Source: Mucilaginibacter rigui
GTDB taxonomy: Bacteria; Bacteroidota; Bacteroidia; Sphingobacteriales; Sphingobacteriaceae
Assembly (NCBI RefSeq): GCF_014773275.1
Contig: NZ_JACWMW010000002.1
Span: forward strand, 992,001 to 1,056,000
DNA: 64,000 nucleotides
Direction of reading: 5' to 3'
This document shows positions 1-9,776 of the stretch, in pieces. Positions within the stretch are counted from its first letter, which is position 1, and each line of letters begins with the position of its first letter. Made by a program: the position numbers and the translations under genes. The notes beneath the pieces were generated by a model, which saw only the letters and a program-made list of their open reading frames with translations, searched no databases and was not told the DNA's origin.

Positions 1-378
1 AAGATGGTTTAGTTTAGCGACTGTCGAAAGCGAAATAAATATAGACAAATGATAAATATGGCGCGAAAGAGGTCGCAGAATGGTATATAATACATTTGAT
101 GGATAACCGGTGTATTACTGAAATAAAGTATGTTGATGAGTTACCTTGACTAACTCTTCTTCTTACCCATTTTATCTCCGGTATTTATCATGGGCGGTTC
201 TTTTTAGTAAGATATTTTATCGATCTGCTTATCGTGTCAGATGTTAGTTTGGAATAGAAAAGATAATCCGATGTTTTAAGTGAGTGGTTGCCTTTAAACT
301 TTTTGATAAACTTCATATTACCGGGTTTTGTATTGCATACCGGCATAAAGGAACTTATTACCGGTGATATTTTAAAGA
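1..378. other. Gene-free stretch at window start
   Basis: No convincing coding frame, RNA gene or clean terminator is visible here. The stretch is AT-rich and lies downstream of the histidine kinase gene read on the minus strand. Whatever lies to the left is outside the window. Confidence 0.5.
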
Positions 379-2715
379 TTACGCCGTTGGTTCAGTGACC
401 TGCTTGAAAGCAGAATTTACAAAAACTAGCTTGGCGTGTATGCCATTTTTATCTTCAATTTGAATACTTCCTTCCAAGTCTTCGGCCATGCCTTTTATCA
501 GGGTCATTCCAAAGGAATTATTAAACTCCGCATTAAAGTTTTTTGGAAAGCCTTTTCCGTTATCGATAATTTTTAAAATAATAACCTCCTTTTCTTGTGT
601 TAGCTGGATTGATAAAAGATCATTTTCCTTAAACGGAAATGCATGTTTGAAGGCATTGGTAATTAATTCGTTTAGGATCAAACCAACCGGAACAGCGGAT
701 GCGACATCAAGCCTTATCTTGTCTATTTGCAGCTTGATTATAACATTTTTGCTTGTTTCGAAACTGTCAGTAAGGTAATCTACGAGATCTCCAACATATT
801 CGGGCATATAAACATCTGTAATGTTTCCGCGATTGTAAAGTTTTTGATGAATCAGGGACATGGCTTGTATTCGGTGTTGGCTTTCCGCTACGGCATCAAT
901 GGCTGCCTGTTCTTTTAAATAAATGGTATGTGAACTTAAAAGACTTTTGACAACTTGAAGATTGTTTTTTACGCGGTGATGGATTTCTTTTACCAACCAT
1001 TCTTTTTCCGTAAGTAACGCCTGTTGCTTAGTGTTTAAAGATTGTAATGAAACATTTTGACTGGAGATCTCGACGCGTTGTTTTTGCAGCAGGCGGTTGC
1101 TTCGGACCTGTATTTTGTAACGGCGGTAAAGCAGCAACGAAACGAGTAACAGAACAGCAGTGCCAAAAATTATAGAGGTTTGGATCGTTTTTGTCTGTTT
1201 TATTTTTACTTTTTGAAGGTCACTGATTGCGGTTAGGGCAAAAATATTTTTTGATTTATCGGCTAAATCAATATCCTTTTGTCTGCTTTCAAAGGCGTAT
1301 TGCATGGAATCTATCTTACGCGTTTTATCAATATTAAATAGCGAATCGCGGATACTGATTTGTTTTTGAAAATGCACCAAAGCCGATTGATAGTTTCGCG
1401 AAGCAGAATCAAGAACAAATCGTTCATATTCATAATTTTTGATATCTACCGGATCTAAAAGGTTGTTTTGTCCTGTTGTCAGTTTCTTTAAATAGCGCTC
1501 AGCAAGTTGGAATTTTTTAAGATCAATAAAGACCTGGCAGGTCTTTGTCATAAATAGAAAATAGCCTTCGTAACGGATGAGTTTATTGTCGAGCGAAGAA
1601 TCTGCAACCTGCGCCGCCTTTTTAAAATATTGTAAGCCGGTATAAGCTTGACCAGTATTAAGATAGTACCTGCCATAGGCGGATAAAATCTGTATTCTGT
1701 TGAAACCGCTGGGTGGCGTTTTCATTTTGGACGTTTTAAGAAGCTGTAACGCTTCCTTGTTTTTATTTTGATTCATCAGACATTGCGAATAAAGCGCTAC
1801 CTCGTTCGCAAAATGGTAGTCATAATAGCGCGATGTCTTTGCTGCAAGTGATTTTTTAAAATAGACTTCGGCCAGGGTATTTTTATTAAGCTTCAAATAC
1901 AAATGTGCGATGCGTCCGTAAAAGTCGATCGCATATTCAAAATCTTTCGCTGCCTCCATGCTTTTAATTCCTTCCAACTGGTAGTAAACTTGTTTATTGA
2001 TGTCGCCCCGTATTCGGGCAATTGCGGAAAGAAGATCGTAGGTGTAGTGAAGGTTCTTAAAAGAAATAGCCTTATAACGATCCAGCACTGATAGTAATAT
2101 TTTATTAGCTGTATCAATTTGACCCGAGACCAGGTAAACATCAGCTTTATTCTTTAGCATAATAATGGCGTCTTTCTGACGTCCGCGCGATTGATAGATT
2201 AGTTCTGCTTTACTAAAGCAGGCCAAACGTTCAATAGTATTTCCTCCTAGTCCGTCATCCAGGTAATCGCCCAGGTTACCCCACGCAACAGCCTCATCCA
2301 GAGGCTTATTTTCCTTGTGATATTGTTCAGCCAGTTTCTTTATTATAGTGGTGCCTTCTGCAATGTTTCCCATTTTTATAAGAAACCAGGATTGCTGGAA
2401 CTTCGCGACATTCTGAAATCCTTTCAATCCAGGAGTATTCGTTAAGAGAATGACTTTTTCGGCTAATGCCAGCCCCTCTTTCCAATGGGTGGAAAGGTCG
2501 TTCGACCGATATTTGTCGGCGGTGGCCAAAAGACCATCTAGCATGGCGGTATCAACTATTCCCTTGGTTGGCATAAGCCCGCCTCGAATTTGCCCGCTGA
2601 CAGAATGGCTAAACAATATGCACGGAAAGAAGAAAATGAGTGCGCAAGGAAATAACCAATTGGGAGTGAGACCATTTACCAGGTATACTTTGATTTTTAA
2701 CCTTGAAATTTTCAA
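379..2715 (-). CDS. TPR sensor histidine kinase (HisKA_2 type), copy 1
   Basis: This is a 778-residue sensor kinase that should autophosphorylate on histidine and pass phosphate to a response regulator. An N-terminal hydrophobic stretch (about residues 15-42) looks like a signal sequence or anchor. A long helical TPR-like region follows to about residue 470. One membrane segment lies near residues 510-530, then a coiled coil. The HisKA_2 motif EIHHRVKNNLQ has its histidines at 579/580. The HATPase domain shows an N-box (LNELITNAFKHA, about 682) and a G-box (DNGKGFP, about 718). The start is TTG with no in-frame ATG nearby, so the N-terminus is uncertain. The neighbouring gene at 2890-5238 is a close paralogue in the same orientation. 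The partner is not proven; the receiver protein at 9777-11699 is the only one in the window. Confidence 0.9.
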   Translation of the reverse strand: MKISRLKIKVYLVNGLTPNWLFPCALIFFFPCILFSHSVSGQIRGGLMPTKGIVDTAMLDGLLATADKYRSNDLSTHWKEGLALAEKVILLTNTPGLKGFQNVAKFQQSWFLIKMGNIAEGTTIIKKLAEQYHKENKPLDEAVAWGNLGDYLDDGLGGNTIERLACFSKAELIYQSRGRQKDAIIMLKNKADVYLVSGQIDTANKILLSVLDRYKAISFKNLHYTYDLLSAIARIRGDINKQVYYQLEGIKSMEAAKDFEYAIDFYGRIAHLYLKLNKNTLAEVYFKKSLAAKTSRYYDYHFANEVALYSQCLMNQNKNKEALQLLKTSKMKTPPSGFNRIQILSAYGRYYLNTGQAYTGLQYFKKAAQVADSSLDNKLIRYEGYFLFMTKTCQVFIDLKKFQLAERYLKKLTTGQNNLLDPVDIKNYEYERFVLDSASRNYQSALVHFQKQISIRDSLFNIDKTRKIDSMQYAFESRQKDIDLADKSKNIFALTAISDLQKVKIKQTKTIQTSIIFGTAVLLLVSLLLYRRYKIQVRSNRLLQKQRVEISSQNVSLQSLNTKQQALLTEKEWLVKEIHHRVKNNLQVVKSLLSSHTIYLKEQAAIDAVAESQHRIQAMSLIHQKLYNRGNITDVYMPEYVGDLVDYLTDSFETSKNVIIKLQIDKIRLDVASAVPVGLILNELITNAFKHAFPFKENDLLSIQLTQEKEVIILKIIDNGKGFPKNFNAEFNNSFGMTLIKGMAEDLEGSIQIEDKNGIHAKLVFVNSAFKQVTEPTA

Positions 2716-2889
2716 TTGTATTCTAACTATTGATGTCGCTCTTGAGGCCGTTTATGTAAAAAGTACTGATAGTAAATATTCTTCTGTATAAATATACATT
2801 ATTATTAGCACGGGTGAATTAATTCTGCATGCGGATCAATCCTACTTTTAAGCTTATAGTTCGCCTTGAATCTTTGCTAAAATGGATTA

Positions 2890-5238
2890 TTAAACATGCG
2901 GTAAGGTGACATTATCTACTAACGAGTTTTCAAATTTAACTGTAACGCGAATTCCATTCCTATCTTCAAAAGAAATTGTCCCCTCCAGATCTTCTGCCAT
3001 TCCATTCATAAGTGTCATTCCAAATGAGTTATTAAGCTCCGAGTTAAAATTGGATGGGAAACCTTTGCCATTATCAGCAACCAAAAGAGTGATGATGTTA
3101 TCAACCTGTTTTAGCTGAATAAGCAGCCTATCTTTATCTGAATGAGGGAATGCATATTTATAGGCATTGGTCATCAATTCATTCAGGATGAGGCCGACGG
3201 GAACTGCGGAAGCCACATCCAGTCTGATCCTATCTATTTGTTGTTCGACGATGACTGTTTTACTTATTTCAAAACTGTCTGTCAGATAATCTACAAGGTC
3301 ACCAATATATTCCGGCATGTAAACATCGGTTATATTTTCCCTGTTATATAGCTTTTGATGGATAAGAGACATAGCCTGAATCCTGTGTTGGCTTTCTGCA
3401 ACAGCATTAAGCGCAGCCTGGTCTTTTAAGTAAACTGCATGAGAACTTAACAGGCTCTTTACAACTTGCAGGTTGTTTTTAACCCGGTGATGTATTTCTT
3501 TGATCAGCCACTCTTTTTCGGTGATGAGTCCATGTTGCCTTGCATTTAAACGCTCTAGAGATAAGTTCTGACCAGCAATTTCTTTACGCTGCACCTCTAG
3601 TAAACGGTTGCTCCGGATTTGTTTTTGATAGCGATAGTAAATCAGGAAGCAGGCAAGTATTAAAAGAATTATGCTGACAAAAATGATGCTTTGGATGATC
3701 TTCGACTGTTTAAGTTCAACTTTTTGAAGGGCTCCAATTTTGGTAAGCGAAGTAATGTTTTTTGATTTTGTGATAATGTCTTTGTCTTTTTGTTGGCTTT
3801 CAAACGCAAATTGAAGCGAGTCGATTTTCCTGGTTTTATCTATATTAAAAAGAGAATCGCGTATTGAAACATATTTTTTGAAATGTCGAAGTGTACCGGG
3901 AAAATTGCGATGAATAGAATCAATTAAATACATTTGATGCTCGTATTCTGATACGTATACCGGATCAAACAGCAGGTTTGGAATTTTTGAAGCTTTTTGC
4001 ATTAACGTCCGCGAATCGTTATAATATTTAAGATTGATCAATCCTTTAGACGCTCTTATTAAAAGACCAAAGTAATCAGCATCTTTCAATTGCTTTGGCG
4101 TAAGGTTAAATAGCGAGTCTGTGACTTCAATTGAACGTAAAAAATGAAACCTCGCAAGATCCGGCTTTTTGTAATGCGCGTAATATCGACCTACTGCTTG
4201 TTCATATGAAATAGTATTGAGCTGATTGTTTTTAGGGAACTTTACATCCGGGTGAGTAAGTAGTTTATTGGCTTCGGCAAACTTATTCTGATTCATTAAA
4301 GCCTCTGCCGCATAAGCAAGGTAGGTATGGTACAATAATTCGTAGTTATCAGATTTTTTAGCTGCCAGAGCTTTTATAAAATATTTTTCAGCCTGGTCAA
4401 ATCTTTTAATGGAATAATATGCCATCGCTAATTTAGCGTAATAGTATGTGGCATCCTGGTAATCACCGGTCAATTCCATGCTCTTTACCGTTTCGATTCT
4501 GTAAAAAAGTTGTTTATTTACATCCTTTTTCAGACGCTCAGTTGCTGCGAGCAGATCATAGGATTTATATAACTTTTTGTATCCAATTTTGCTATAACCA
4601 GAAACTACTTGAATTAGCATCCTTTCGGCTTCATCCAACCGGCCAAGATTTAAGTAAATATCAGCTTGTTCCTTCATCATGTCCAGTGCGAGTTTTGGAT
4701 TTGGTACAATTCGATAAAGATCTGCCGCCCGTTTAAAATATGAGATACTTTCCAAATAGTTATCTGGCCCTGCCGAGCGAAGATATAAGGCATATATCGC
4801 CCATGTATCAGCCTCCTTTGCTGTTTCATGGAATTTATGATGACTATTTATTAATTCACTGATTGCAGCAGTTGCCTCCTTGATCAATCCTAATCGAAGT
4901 AGCGATTTGCTTTTCAAAAATGTCGCTTCTTCCCTAAATTTTCTTAATTCCGGGGCCTGGGTCGCCAATATTACCTCACCGGATAATTTCAATGCTGTTT
5001 TCAGATCAGCCGGCGAATCTTTGTCCGAATAATTAACAGCGAGATTTAAACTCTTCCTGATATTGATAGTATCGTTTGCTACTGTTTTTAAATTGCTAAC
5101 AGCCAGTATCTTTGCCTCCAACTTTTCCAAAGGAAAAAGCAATAATCCAAGTAAGATTGTAACGGTGCAGGTAACTTTTTGCAAGTTGCATTTAAAAGCA
5201 ATTCTATTGCGGGCCTTTATAAGTTGTTCCAATTTCAT
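2890..5238 (-). CDS. TPR sensor histidine kinase (HisKA_2 type), copy 2
   Basis: This 782-residue paralogue of the next gene has the same layout: N-terminal hydrophobic segment, TPR-like helices, one membrane segment near residues 515-535, coiled coil, HisKA_2 motif with histidines 583/584, and a HATPase domain with N-box and DNGKGFP. The kinase halves of the two proteins are nearly identical over long runs, while the TPR sensor halves have diverged. That pattern fits a tandem duplication followed by change of input signal. The start is ATG. About 170 bases separate it from copy 1, and it lies downstream of the sigma-54 activator read in the same direction. Co-transcription is possible but not shown. 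Confidence 0.9.
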   Translation of the reverse strand: MKLEQLIKARNRIAFKCNLQKVTCTVTILLGLLLFPLEKLEAKILAVSNLKTVANDTINIRKSLNLAVNYSDKDSPADLKTALKLSGEVILATQAPELRKFREEATFLKSKSLLRLGLIKEATAAISELINSHHKFHETAKEADTWAIYALYLRSAGPDNYLESISYFKRAADLYRIVPNPKLALDMMKEQADIYLNLGRLDEAERMLIQVVSGYSKIGYKKLYKSYDLLAATERLKKDVNKQLFYRIETVKSMELTGDYQDATYYYAKLAMAYYSIKRFDQAEKYFIKALAAKKSDNYELLYHTYLAYAAEALMNQNKFAEANKLLTHPDVKFPKNNQLNTISYEQAVGRYYAHYKKPDLARFHFLRSIEVTDSLFNLTPKQLKDADYFGLLIRASKGLINLKYYNDSRTLMQKASKIPNLLFDPVYVSEYEHQMYLIDSIHRNFPGTLRHFKKYVSIRDSLFNIDKTRKIDSLQFAFESQQKDKDIITKSKNITSLTKIGALQKVELKQSKIIQSIIFVSIILLILACFLIYYRYQKQIRSNRLLEVQRKEIAGQNLSLERLNARQHGLITEKEWLIKEIHHRVKNNLQVVKSLLSSHAVYLKDQAALNAVAESQHRIQAMSLIHQKLYNRENITDVYMPEYIGDLVDYLTDSFEISKTVIVEQQIDRIRLDVASAVPVGLILNELMTNAYKYAFPHSDKDRLLIQLKQVDNIITLLVADNGKGFPSNFNSELNNSFGMTLMNGMAEDLEGTISFEDRNGIRVTVKFENSLVDNVTLPHV

Positions 5239-5324
5239 TTCTATTTAATGAACCTGTTATATCGCTATACAGGGAATCACACGCCTATCCAATGATTAAT
5301 CAAGCCTGATAGTAAGTTTGCTAA

Positions 5325-8300
5325 TTAAATTCCAGCCAGCCCCTTTTTAATTTTTAGCCGTTTTATTTTTGAGTTAAGTGTTGTTGAAGGTATTTTCAAT
5401 AATGACGCTGCGCCGCCTTGGCCTGCCACCTTGCCGTTTGTTTTCTTTAACACGAACATAATATGTTCCCGTTCGATTTCATCGATTGTTTTGATGGCAT
5501 TTTGTTGTAGTAAATGGGTAGATTCCCCGTTTTCGGAAAATGGCAGATGGACTTGTTGAATTATCGGACTCTCTGCCAGCAGAATACTCCGTTCGATAAG
5601 ATGTTCTAGTTCCCTTACATTTCCGGGCCAGCTATATGTTACCAATTGCTTTAAGGCTTTGTTTGAAAAAGACATTTTTCCCCGCGTGCTATTTTTAGCG
5701 TATTTCATGAGGAAGTGGGAAGCCAGCGAAGCTATATCTTCTTTTCTTTCTCTTAATGGTGGAAGTTTAATAGGGAACACATTCAGGCGGAAAAAAAGAT
5801 CGCTTCTAAAGTTTCCAGCCTGTACTTCTTTATATAGATCACGGTTTGTTGCTGCAATAATACGCACATTCACATGGATGACCGTTCGGCCACCGACACG
5901 TTCAATCTCCCGTTCCTGCAGGGCTCTTAATAATTTTACCTGGAGGTCAAGCGGTAATTCGCCGATCTCATCCAGGAACAAACTGCTGTTATTCGCTAAC
6001 TCGAACTTACCAATCCTGCGATCGATAGCACCGGTAAATGCACCTCGTTCATGCCCGAACAATTCGCTTTCTATGAGGTTTGGCGGTAAGGTAGCGCAGT
6101 TTATTTTTACCATCACTTTGTTTTTACGCTGGGAGGAATTGTGGAGAGCGCGTGCGATCAATTCCTTTCCAGTACCAGTTTCACCGAGTATCAACACGGT
6201 ACTTTCAGTTGCGGCAACTTGTGAAACCATCTCAAATACTTTGGTCATCGGTGTACATTCGCCAACTATCTCGCTATAATTATGAGTGATTTGAATTTCT
6301 TCTTGTAAATATTGATTTTCAATTTCTAGCTGTTGCTGATAACTGGAGATTTGATTGAATTGTGACTGAATCGTTTCGCTTGCCAGTGTATTCGATAAGG
6401 CAACGGCAATCAAAGATGAGATGCCGGACATTAGACGCTGATTTTCATCTTTATTATTAAACGTCCACAGAGCGCCGATCACTTCATTTCCTACACGCAA
6501 TGAAATACTGGTTATAGACTTCACGCCGACAGATTTCCAAAACCCGGCACTTTCCATCTTCAATTTACCTGGCACCAATAATTCGTCGACAGAAAACCTG
6601 ATCGGAATTTCGGAATTGAAAACGACTTGTAAAAGGTCTTCTTCAATTGGAATGTTTTTATTTGTGATAAGCTCAAAACGACTGTCATTTGCATATGGTG
6701 CATCATTATCATGTAAGAAAACAGTATGCGTATTTTGGTCATTAGTTCTTACAGACAGAAGGTATTCGGAGATTTGCAACAAGTTTTTAAGCCCTTTGGT
6801 CACCACAGTCTGGAGGCTATGCCCGTCGCGAGCTGCGGCCAGTTCATTACTGAAAAGCAACAGAGATGTTTTTTCCTGTTCAGCTTCAATTATTTCTTCG
6901 TTAGCTATAATATTGGCGATGGCGGTTGAAAGTTGGGCGGCAGCGCCCTGGATGAGTGTAATATCATAGTTGGAAACGTAGACCGTTGGATCAACAAAAA
7001 CAGTTAAGAACCCGGTTTTCCTTTTACCGTTACCAAAAGGGGAGCAAACCACTTGCCTAATTCCTTTTTCGTAATTAGATAATAGAAAGGCTGGTGGATC
7101 GGGTTGATTGATAATGTCTTTCAATTCAAAAAGCATTGGAGAATCGGCTGATATTATCATTTTTACCAATTCGTTGACCGGTAGTTCTGAGCTAATAAGT
7201 TCGCCGTACCCTTTGTCATGGCGGTTTGGCGACGCAGGGTCTAATATATACGCATAGTAACTTTGCCCATTTTTGTTCAGACGAATTCCAAGGGTGTGGC
7301 TGACAGGCAACAGTTTTTTTAATTTATCTTGTATTAATTCAAGTAAATTTTGTTTCGTTCGAATTGCAGCTACTTGATCACTAAAGGTTAACAACATAGC
7401 TTTTTCCTGTTCTTGGCGAATCAACTCTTTATTGTTGATAATATTTGCCACAACATTACTTATGTGTGGTGCGACAGCTTTCAAAATCAGCAGCTGCTCA
7501 TTCTGAAAAGTGTTTTTTTCTATGGCGTGTATAAAAATGGCCCCAAAATGCTGATCTGCCTGTTTGAGACCCATTACCGCAACCTCCCGCGTACCACTTT
7601 CAAAGCTCATGCGTAACCAGCCCGGTTTTGCCGCATTGCTCCGAAGTTCTTTCAAATCGAATACTACAGGATCAGGTGATTGAATAACTCTCGTCATAAC
7701 TGCATCTGTCAGCGGATAGGAGTTTAAGACATTCTGATTGTAATCAGGATGTGATGTACTTGGAGCATTTTGGTCCCTGATAAATGCGCTGTACGTTTGC
7801 TTGTGCAAATTGCTGACCGTAATAACGGTATGTGTAAAGTTAAGTGACTGCGAAAGGGAGTTATTAAGTATCCCCAAAAGTTCTGATCTCGTATGAACTG
7901 CCGAAAGTTCCGCCGCGATTTTGAGGAGTAATTGTTTCTGTTTATCGATCTTGCCTGCTTCGATCTTAAAAAGATCAAACTCCTTCGTTTGCGAAAATAA
8001 GCGAAGCACCATAACAAGTGGAAAACACAATTGCCTTATTTTTAGCAAGTCTGTTGCGCAGTATAAAGATTTTTTCTTGTTAAGAAAGACTAATGTGCCA
8101 CGATGACGGTTGCCCTGAAACAAATAGACACAGATGGCAAATTGTGGATCGCAGCTGATTGAATCTTCCGGGGCCTCGCCGGGTGCGGCATCTTTATCAA
8201 AGAGGTTAATGAAAAATGGTTCATTAGGGCGTATTCCACTACCTGGAACCGGCATTTGCAGATCCTGCAACCAATTTGGAGAAGCGATCACCCTTGCTGC

Positions 8301-8528
8301 TTTCCCAGTTTTTTCATCAATAACCTCGAGTGCCATTGCTTCATATGTTAACACCTCAGGAAGGGTTCTTAAGAAAAACGTTCTTAGGCCAGTAATGTCC
8401 GATACAAGCGAAAGGGCGTTTAAAAGATCATTTGCATCTTTAGTGTCCAGGTTTGAAAAGTCTTTCATTCCTAATACGTTTGGTATAACGGTACGCGCTT
8501 GCTCAGTATTAGTATCTATCTCTTCCAT
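5325..8528 (-). CDS. Sigma-54-dependent activator with tandem GAF domains
   Basis: This is an enhancer-binding protein that should use ATP hydrolysis to open RpoN (sigma-54) promoters. The AAA+ domain carries Walker A (GETGTGKE), the sigma-54 contact loop GAFTGA, Walker B (LFLDEIGE) and the arginine region. A Fis-type helix-turn-helix ends the protein (GKVAGQGGAASLL). The N-terminal two thirds holds about four GAF-like segments, three of them clearly repeated with a LLxFSxxxAA opening. There is no receiver domain, so input is probably a bound ligand or another protein. The frame is open to a TTG at 8609, but I place the start at the ATG at 8528 (MEEIDTNTEQ), giving 1067 residues. A TAnnTTTG-type box (TATGTTTG on the minus strand, 8596-8603) precedes it. 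Confidence 0.9.
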   Translation of the reverse strand: MEEIDTNTEQARTVIPNVLGMKDFSNLDTKDANDLLNALSLVSDITGLRTFFLRTLPEVLTYEAMALEVIDEKTGKAARVIASPNWLQDLQMPVPGSGIRPNEPFFINLFDKDAAPGEAPEDSISCDPQFAICVYLFQGNRHRGTLVFLNKKKSLYCATDLLKIRQLCFPLVMVLRLFSQTKEFDLFKIEAGKIDKQKQLLLKIAAELSAVHTRSELLGILNNSLSQSLNFTHTVITVSNLHKQTYSAFIRDQNAPSTSHPDYNQNVLNSYPLTDAVMTRVIQSPDPVVFDLKELRSNAAKPGWLRMSFESGTREVAVMGLKQADQHFGAIFIHAIEKNTFQNEQLLILKAVAPHISNVVANIINNKELIRQEQEKAMLLTFSDQVAAIRTKQNLLELIQDKLKKLLPVSHTLGIRLNKNGQSYYAYILDPASPNRHDKGYGELISSELPVNELVKMIISADSPMLFELKDIINQPDPPAFLLSNYEKGIRQVVCSPFGNGKRKTGFLTVFVDPTVYVSNYDITLIQGAAAQLSTAIANIIANEEIIEAEQEKTSLLLFSNELAAARDGHSLQTVVTKGLKNLLQISEYLLSVRTNDQNTHTVFLHDNDAPYANDSRFELITNKNIPIEEDLLQVVFNSEIPIRFSVDELLVPGKLKMESAGFWKSVGVKSITSISLRVGNEVIGALWTFNNKDENQRLMSGISSLIAVALSNTLASETIQSQFNQISSYQQQLEIENQYLQEEIQITHNYSEIVGECTPMTKVFEMVSQVAATESTVLILGETGTGKELIARALHNSSQRKNKVMVKINCATLPPNLIESELFGHERGAFTGAIDRRIGKFELANNSSLFLDEIGELPLDLQVKLLRALQEREIERVGGRTVIHVNVRIIAATNRDLYKEVQAGNFRSDLFFRLNVFPIKLPPLRERKEDIASLASHFLMKYAKNSTRGKMSFSNKALKQLVTYSWPGNVRELEHLIERSILLAESPIIQQVHLPFSENGESTHLLQQNAIKTIDEIEREHIMFVLKKTNGKVAGQGGAASLLKIPSTTLNSKIKRLKIKKGLAGI

Positions 8529-8890
8529 TGGGTTATTGCTAAAGCGGTTAAAGGATGAAATCAGCAAATCTTCGGGATCCTGCCTTGATGATAGCCAAAC
8601 ATATACCAATAGTTAATTTGTTAATTTACAACAATTTACAAAGGCTATGAGATTGTGAAGTTACGAAATATGGTAAATTTACGAATGTCTTTCACGACAT
8701 TTAGTTTTTACGCCGGATATGGTCATTTCCAACAAATCCATATGTCGGTGATTTTTTGCCGATTTACGGTATTGCGTAACCAAATTTTGAAGCGATATTT
8801 TTAATTGATTGTTTATCAGTAATTTACAACTTGGCAAAATACTTGGGAAATGTGAGTAAGCTCAATTTATTAAATACCTGAAATTAGTTT
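8529..8890. other. Divergent regulatory region with ATTTAC repeats
   Basis: This gap separates the GAF-type sigma-54 activator from the small genes at 8891. It has a -7-like box for the leftward gene (8596-8603), a sigma-54-like site for the rightward genes (8832-8846), and repeated ATTTAC words at about 8624, 8634, 8676, 8762 and 8822. AATTTACAAC occurs exactly twice (8623-8632 and 8821-8830). No coding frame is credible. Confidence 0.45.
8832..8847 (+). promoter_or_regulatory. Candidate sigma-54 promoter for the 8891/9193 genes
   Basis: TGGCAAA, four bases, then TTGG matches the RpoN -24/-12 layout TGGCACG-N4-TTGC with exact spacing. The expected C at -12 is G. The predicted start near 8858 leaves about 33 bases before the ATG at 8891. 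The gene for a sigma-54 activator diverges from the same gap. Confidence 0.4.
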
Positions 8891-9184
8891 ATGAAAATAT
8901 TGATTTGTCTCAGAGTCAAATATGGTTTCCCGCTCGCTGCCCTTTATGGATATCTGTCCAATTTGGATTACCCCGTATGGTCTGAGTACTTAAAAAAGTA
9001 TTCCAATGATATTTGCTTTAGTCTGAAAGGAACATCGGCATATTGGCTCGGTAGTGATTGCGGATGTTTCGAAACCTTTAAACAAGGTTTGGGCGCACTG
9101 CCCCTGATGAGCGAAGAGTTCGTTGAATTCGAAATCTTGCCCTTGAGTGAATTCAGCGTTTTACATAGTATGTTCTTTAATTAA
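8891..9184 (+). CDS. Small protein of unknown function
   Basis: I do not recognise this 97-residue protein. It begins at ATG 8891 (MKILICLRVK) and has no signal peptide or membrane segment. It contains a short Cys pair (DCGC, about residue 58) and is moderately rich in aromatic residues. Only eight bases separate it from the next gene, so the two probably form one transcript. A sigma-54-like promoter lies about 45 bases upstream, beyond which a sigma-54 activator gene runs the other way. The two small genes may therefore be direct targets of that activator. This is inference from position. Confidence 0.55.
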   Translation: MKILICLRVKYGFPLAALYGYLSNLDYPVWSEYLKKYSNDICFSLKGTSAYWLGSDCGCFETFKQGLGALPLMSEEFVEFEILPLSEFSVLHSMFFN

Positions 9185-9192
9185 CTTTATTT

Positions 9193-9582
9193 ATGAAAAC
9201 TGATTCTTTTGATTTCGACAAGGCCAAGGCAGCCGCACTAAAAATTGATCTGAGAGCGGAATTGCATTTTTTGGGGCAGGAAATTTCGAACGTGTTTGTT
9301 TCCGGTGTTGCCGAAAATTGGGATGCTTTTTTTCCGGAGATAGACGGATTGAACGTAAAGGCATTGTCAACGGCGCTTGAAGTCTGGATTAGGTTTGAAG
9401 ATAATGATAGGATGGCCTTGGTTGAAGCGTTTAACGACATGGTCATCCAGCTTGATCCGCCACCTTGCCGGCTGGCAAAAAAAATAATGTTTTGCCGGAT
9501 ATTCTGTGAACATTTTGTTGATATCATTAATGCCCGAAACGCGCAGATCGGGCTCGGTGGCGAAACAGGAGCATTCGATTAA
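9193..9582 (+). CDS. Small acidic protein of unknown function
   Basis: This 129-residue soluble protein starts at ATG 9193 (MKTDSFDFDK). It is acidic in its first two thirds and has three cysteines in its last third (PPPCRLAKK and FCRIFCEHF). No known domain is apparent. It follows the 97-residue gene by eight bases, which suggests an operon of two genes lying between two sigma-54 activator genes. Function is unknown. Confidence 0.6.
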   Translation: MKTDSFDFDKAKAAALKIDLRAELHFLGQEISNVFVSGVAENWDAFFPEIDGLNVKALSTALEVWIRFEDNDRMALVEAFNDMVIQLDPPPCRLAKKIMFCRIFCEHFVDIINARNAQIGLGGETGAFD

Positions 9583-9776
9583 CGGTTTTTCGTTAGTGAT
9601 GCGCTAAAAAACGAAATAAAGTAACGATATATAGTTTGTCTTTATTCAATTGCTTGTACTTCAATGTTTTATATTCGGTTAAGTTTTTGAATATGTTAGC
9701 CCGATACTAAGTCGATTTAATTACCTTAGTTCAAAGCATACCTGATATTTGGGTTGTAGGGGAACATCAAAAGCTT

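Noticed and set aside
9583..9776. Sigma-54 or TAnnTTTG promoter before the REC-type activator
   Set aside because: No GG-N10-GC site and no box pair could be found by reading.
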